Positions 61,431-64,000 of a DNA stretch of 64,000 nt are shown piece by piece (the first letter of the stretch is position 1; every line of letters starts with the position of its first letter). The translations under genes and the position numbers were made by a program. The notes under the pieces are model-generated. The model was not told the DNA's origin, did not search any database, and worked only from the letters and a program-made list of their open reading frames with translations. Origin of the DNA: Datura wrightii (lineage: Eukaryota; Streptophyta; Magnoliopsida; Solanales; Solanaceae); contig JASDFA010000011.1 in assembly GCA_035772735.1 (NCBI GenBank), forward strand, positions 2,790,001-2,854,000, given 5' to 3'.

Positions 61431-61990
61431 GTTTTTATAGAGAGCAAGTAAACAAAATATTTTGTATTTTATATGTGTTTTTTCACTGCCTTCTACCTTA
61501 GTGAAGGGTGCATATATTTATAACTATTTTACAATAGTATGACTACCAATCAAACAGTTTCATCTAGGCCCTATAATACATAAATCAATAAAAATTACTA
61601 TGTTAGTATTGGACCGTTGTAAATGTTAGCTATTAATTTATCATGATTATATAATTTTAGCTCCGTGTTACCGTCTCTATTGTTGTGCCTTCGAGCGCAA
61701 GCTACTGACTTCGGACCTGAGAGGCATCATCTCCCATTAACGGTTTCACCCGTTCTGTTCTTGCATCAGATTTTCACCTGACTCCGGATGGTATTTCCAA
61801 AAAGGACTATGGAAATCTCGTTCACTCCATTCTTATCTCGACTCTTTTAGATATCTTGACTCTGCACGACAACACTTTAACTTTTGACACGTATTTGATA
61901 CAGTTTTTACCTAATAAACTCTTGATATACAAAACATGCACACGTCAAGAGGAATCCTAACATTGCAAATTTGCAACCTATCATTTGTAT
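61431..61990. mobile_element. Possible LTR-like remnant
   Basis: A stretch of more balanced composition (CTCCGTGTTACCGTC, TCGGACCTGAGAGGCATCAT, CACGTCAAGAGGAATCC) between AT-rich DNA, with no open frame. It is suggestive of an old LTR but without identified ends or TSD. Confidence 0.25.
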
Positions 61991-62029
61991 TATCTAACTA
62001 TTTGATACCCATGTCTAGCTTATTTTTAC

Positions 62030-62480
62030 AATGAATTAATGTCTTGGGTTTAATTTTTTGTCTTGAAGTATAACTTATGCCATTAAAGACATATTTCATT
62101 ATGTTGAGTTTAATTTTTTTTCAGGCGTAACTCGTATGACTTTATACTTATATGTTGAATATAACTTGTGTCTTGAACATAATTTCTTTTATCCTGGAGT
62201 GTAATTTGTGCCACTGAAATTATGTTTTGAGGTATAACTTGTATCTTGGACAAAATTTAATTGAACTTATGTCTTGCAAAATTTTTTTCCTCTTAAGGAC
62301 ATTTTGATTATTTTTGTTGTTATTAGAAATTGTTTCGTATGAGACATAAGAGATATAACCCCAGGATAAAATGCATAATTATTTTATCCTGCATTTGATT
62401 AGGAGATTATTTATCTCACCATTTATGCTATAATATTATATATATAGTGTAATAACTAATCTCATGAAATATATCAAATC
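62030..62480. repeat. Repeat with TCTTGAA / TAACTT words, and MITE-like end
   Basis: Words such as GTCTTGAAGTATAACTTATG repeat in degenerate form and resemble, reverse-complemented, those at 22190-22400. An AT-rich stretch with CCAGGATAAAATGC / TTTTATCCTGCATT inverted words follows at 62360-62395. Non-coding. Confidence 0.4.
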
Positions 62481-62939
62481 ATAAAATTTTATTTACCTCA
62501 ATATTGAATATTCCCTCAAAGTCTTAAAGAATAAAATCAATAAGTTTGAAGGGCAAAATTAAAATAATCCTATAATAAAAGTAGAGAAATTTTCATAAAT
62601 AGTTGTTCATAGTAAAATAATTACATAGAATAACATGATTTATTAAAATTACAGAAAATAGCATATTTTTTTATTTTCTGATATAATTTACTGTAACTAT
62701 TAAGACTGTATCTAAATTTCAACCCTGCAATCATTTCTTAATTGGTCTTGTTTATTTTTTTTAAAGGAAAGTTGCATATTTAATGAGAGTAAATCACTCT
62801 TTTTATGGTCTTGAATATTTTTTTTCTTATTTAAAATTTAACACCAAAATTTTACATTTGTTTAATTTTTAAATCTGAAATCGCAGATTTTGGAGAAATT
62901 TTTTTCTTTGGTATCATCGTTGCAGATTTGAGAAAATTT

Positions 62940-63480
62940 TTCAAATTTGTGATGATACATATATTAAAAGCTCATCTATCTAAATGAAAATTATGTGTTT
63001 CACTAGAAAAATTGATACATACTAATAAGCATAAAAAATTTTGATACATATACAAATATAATATATAAACACAGCATTATCAGTTTCAATAGTAAATTTT
63101 TTTAAAAAAATATATATATACACAATTAAAGAATTTATAATCTACAAAATTCTACAATATTAAATGTTTTATAAAAAATGATGCAGTTGTTATACATTGA
63201 TGAATATGAATGCGTAATTTCTAATTTATAATTTATTCAATATAATACTGATACATGGGCAACAAAGTAAAAGTTGGCAAGCATTTTCTAAATTGATGCA
63301 CAAAGAAATATGGATATTTTATATTCATGTATCATTGAAAATATTGATACACATTAATTTAAAAAAATGATACAATGGATTGATACACACAAAGCAATAC
63401 ATTGGTACATAACAATGTTGGATTTATATATATATATAATCTGATACTGATACATGTATCAATTCCATCGTTGATACAAA
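62940..63480. repeat. TGATACA-rich dispersed repeat, right-edge copy
   Basis: Contains many TGATACA words and the block CATCTATCTAAATGAAAATT, ATGTGTTTCACTAGAAAAAT, also found at 13850-13910. It adjoins the ubiquitin-like fragment and may be part of the same element, which continues beyond the window. Confidence 0.55.
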
Positions 63481-63587
63481 GACCAAAAAAAAAACTTGAA
63501 AATATTACAGTGTATCAATATTGTCATTGAAACACAGAAAAGCTTGAAAAATACGGCAATATTATTGCTAATAAAATCTTCTGATTC

Positions 63588-63689
63588 GATTTCTTCTTGA
63601 ATCTTAACTTTGACATTGTCAATGGTGTCTAAACTCTCGATATCAAGAGTGATGGTCATTCCGATGAGTGTGTTAACAAAGGTCTGTAT
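63588..63689 (-). pseudogene. Degenerate ubiquitin N-terminal fragment
   Basis: On the minus strand it translates to IQTFVNTLIGMTITLDIE followed by SLDTIDNVKVKIQEE, clearly ubiquitin residues 1 to about 34 (MQIFVKTLTGKTITLE... in the real protein). The initiator ATG is ATA and both K6 and K11 are changed; homology ends after KIQEE. It is preceded by an acceptor-like TATTTCAG, so it may be a captured exon inside a transposable element. An adjoining minus-strand frame (63716-63907) is not recognised. Confidence 0.8.
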
Positions 63690-64000
63690 CTGAAATATAT
63701 TAAAGCACATAATTGTCACAACTTCAATAAAAGATCAGGCCAAAAGGAATCAAAAAACAAGCAGCTCGAAAATAAGAAGGACAATAATTTAGATCTACAA
63801 TTTTCTATATCTTCTTCGTCAAAAAGTTTAAATTCTTTTTTGCTTTCTCCAGAGATGTGCAATTCTCCACATCCAAATCGCCATGATTGAGAGAAAGAGA
63901 GAATCAATAGAGATATTGAAAATTTTGAAAGAGGGAAAAACGTGCATTGAATTATAGAAAAATTCTGGTAGTCTATTAGAGAGAAAGTAGAAAAATTGAT

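Overview
This is a plant nuclear window, most likely from a Solanaceae species. That inference rests on the class I small heat-shock proteins (all MSLIPRIF-type, 154 aa, most ending KSIEISG) and on the style of the MITEs and LTR elements. Coding capacity is low and intergenic DNA is AT-rich and full of transposon debris. From memory, tomato has a class I sHSP cluster on chromosome 6 near a phosphoserine phosphatase gene; synteny is the obvious check.

Layout. (1) 1652-7114 (+): a five-exon gene of an uncharacterised plant family with a GTGVFLPRR / STVLIPARV / LPQEWTY signature and a 3.5-kb third intron. (2) 7115-15596: AT-rich intergenic DNA with Stowaway-like MITEs, a 59-bp tandem duplication, a three-unit 95-bp tandem repeat and inverted copies of a purine-rich repeat. 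(3) 15597-19206 (+): a seven-exon plastid phosphoserine phosphatase, the last enzyme of serine synthesis. (4) 21258-59110: six intact, intronless cytosolic class I sHSP genes, named A-F here. A, B and C are on the minus strand (21258, 24566, 30467) and D, E and F on the plus strand (40647, 52354, 58646). Each has a TATA box (altered in B) and heat-shock-element-like pentamers. (5) 59111-64000: AT-rich DNA, an LTR-like stretch and a degenerate ubiquitin fragment in a TGATACA-rich repeat.

The sHSP cluster grew by segmental duplication. The D-E and E-F spacers are copies of one another, including a decayed Ty3/gypsy pol fragment. They also carry a relic of the 3' flank of a lost minus-strand sHSP partner and a block homologous to the PSP-A spacer. 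Later insertions separate the copies: three long solo LTRs of one family, each with a perfect 5-bp TSD; an older solo LTR whose empty site survives in the E spacer; a TRIM element; a triple-nested set of DNA elements; and a plastid ycf2-derived insertion (NUPT). The C and D coding sequences are nearly identical in their 3' halves although their flanks differ, which points to gene conversion.

No CRISPR array, tRNA or rRNA gene was recognised. Exon borders come from reading splice sites and protein families by eye and have not been tested with transcripts.
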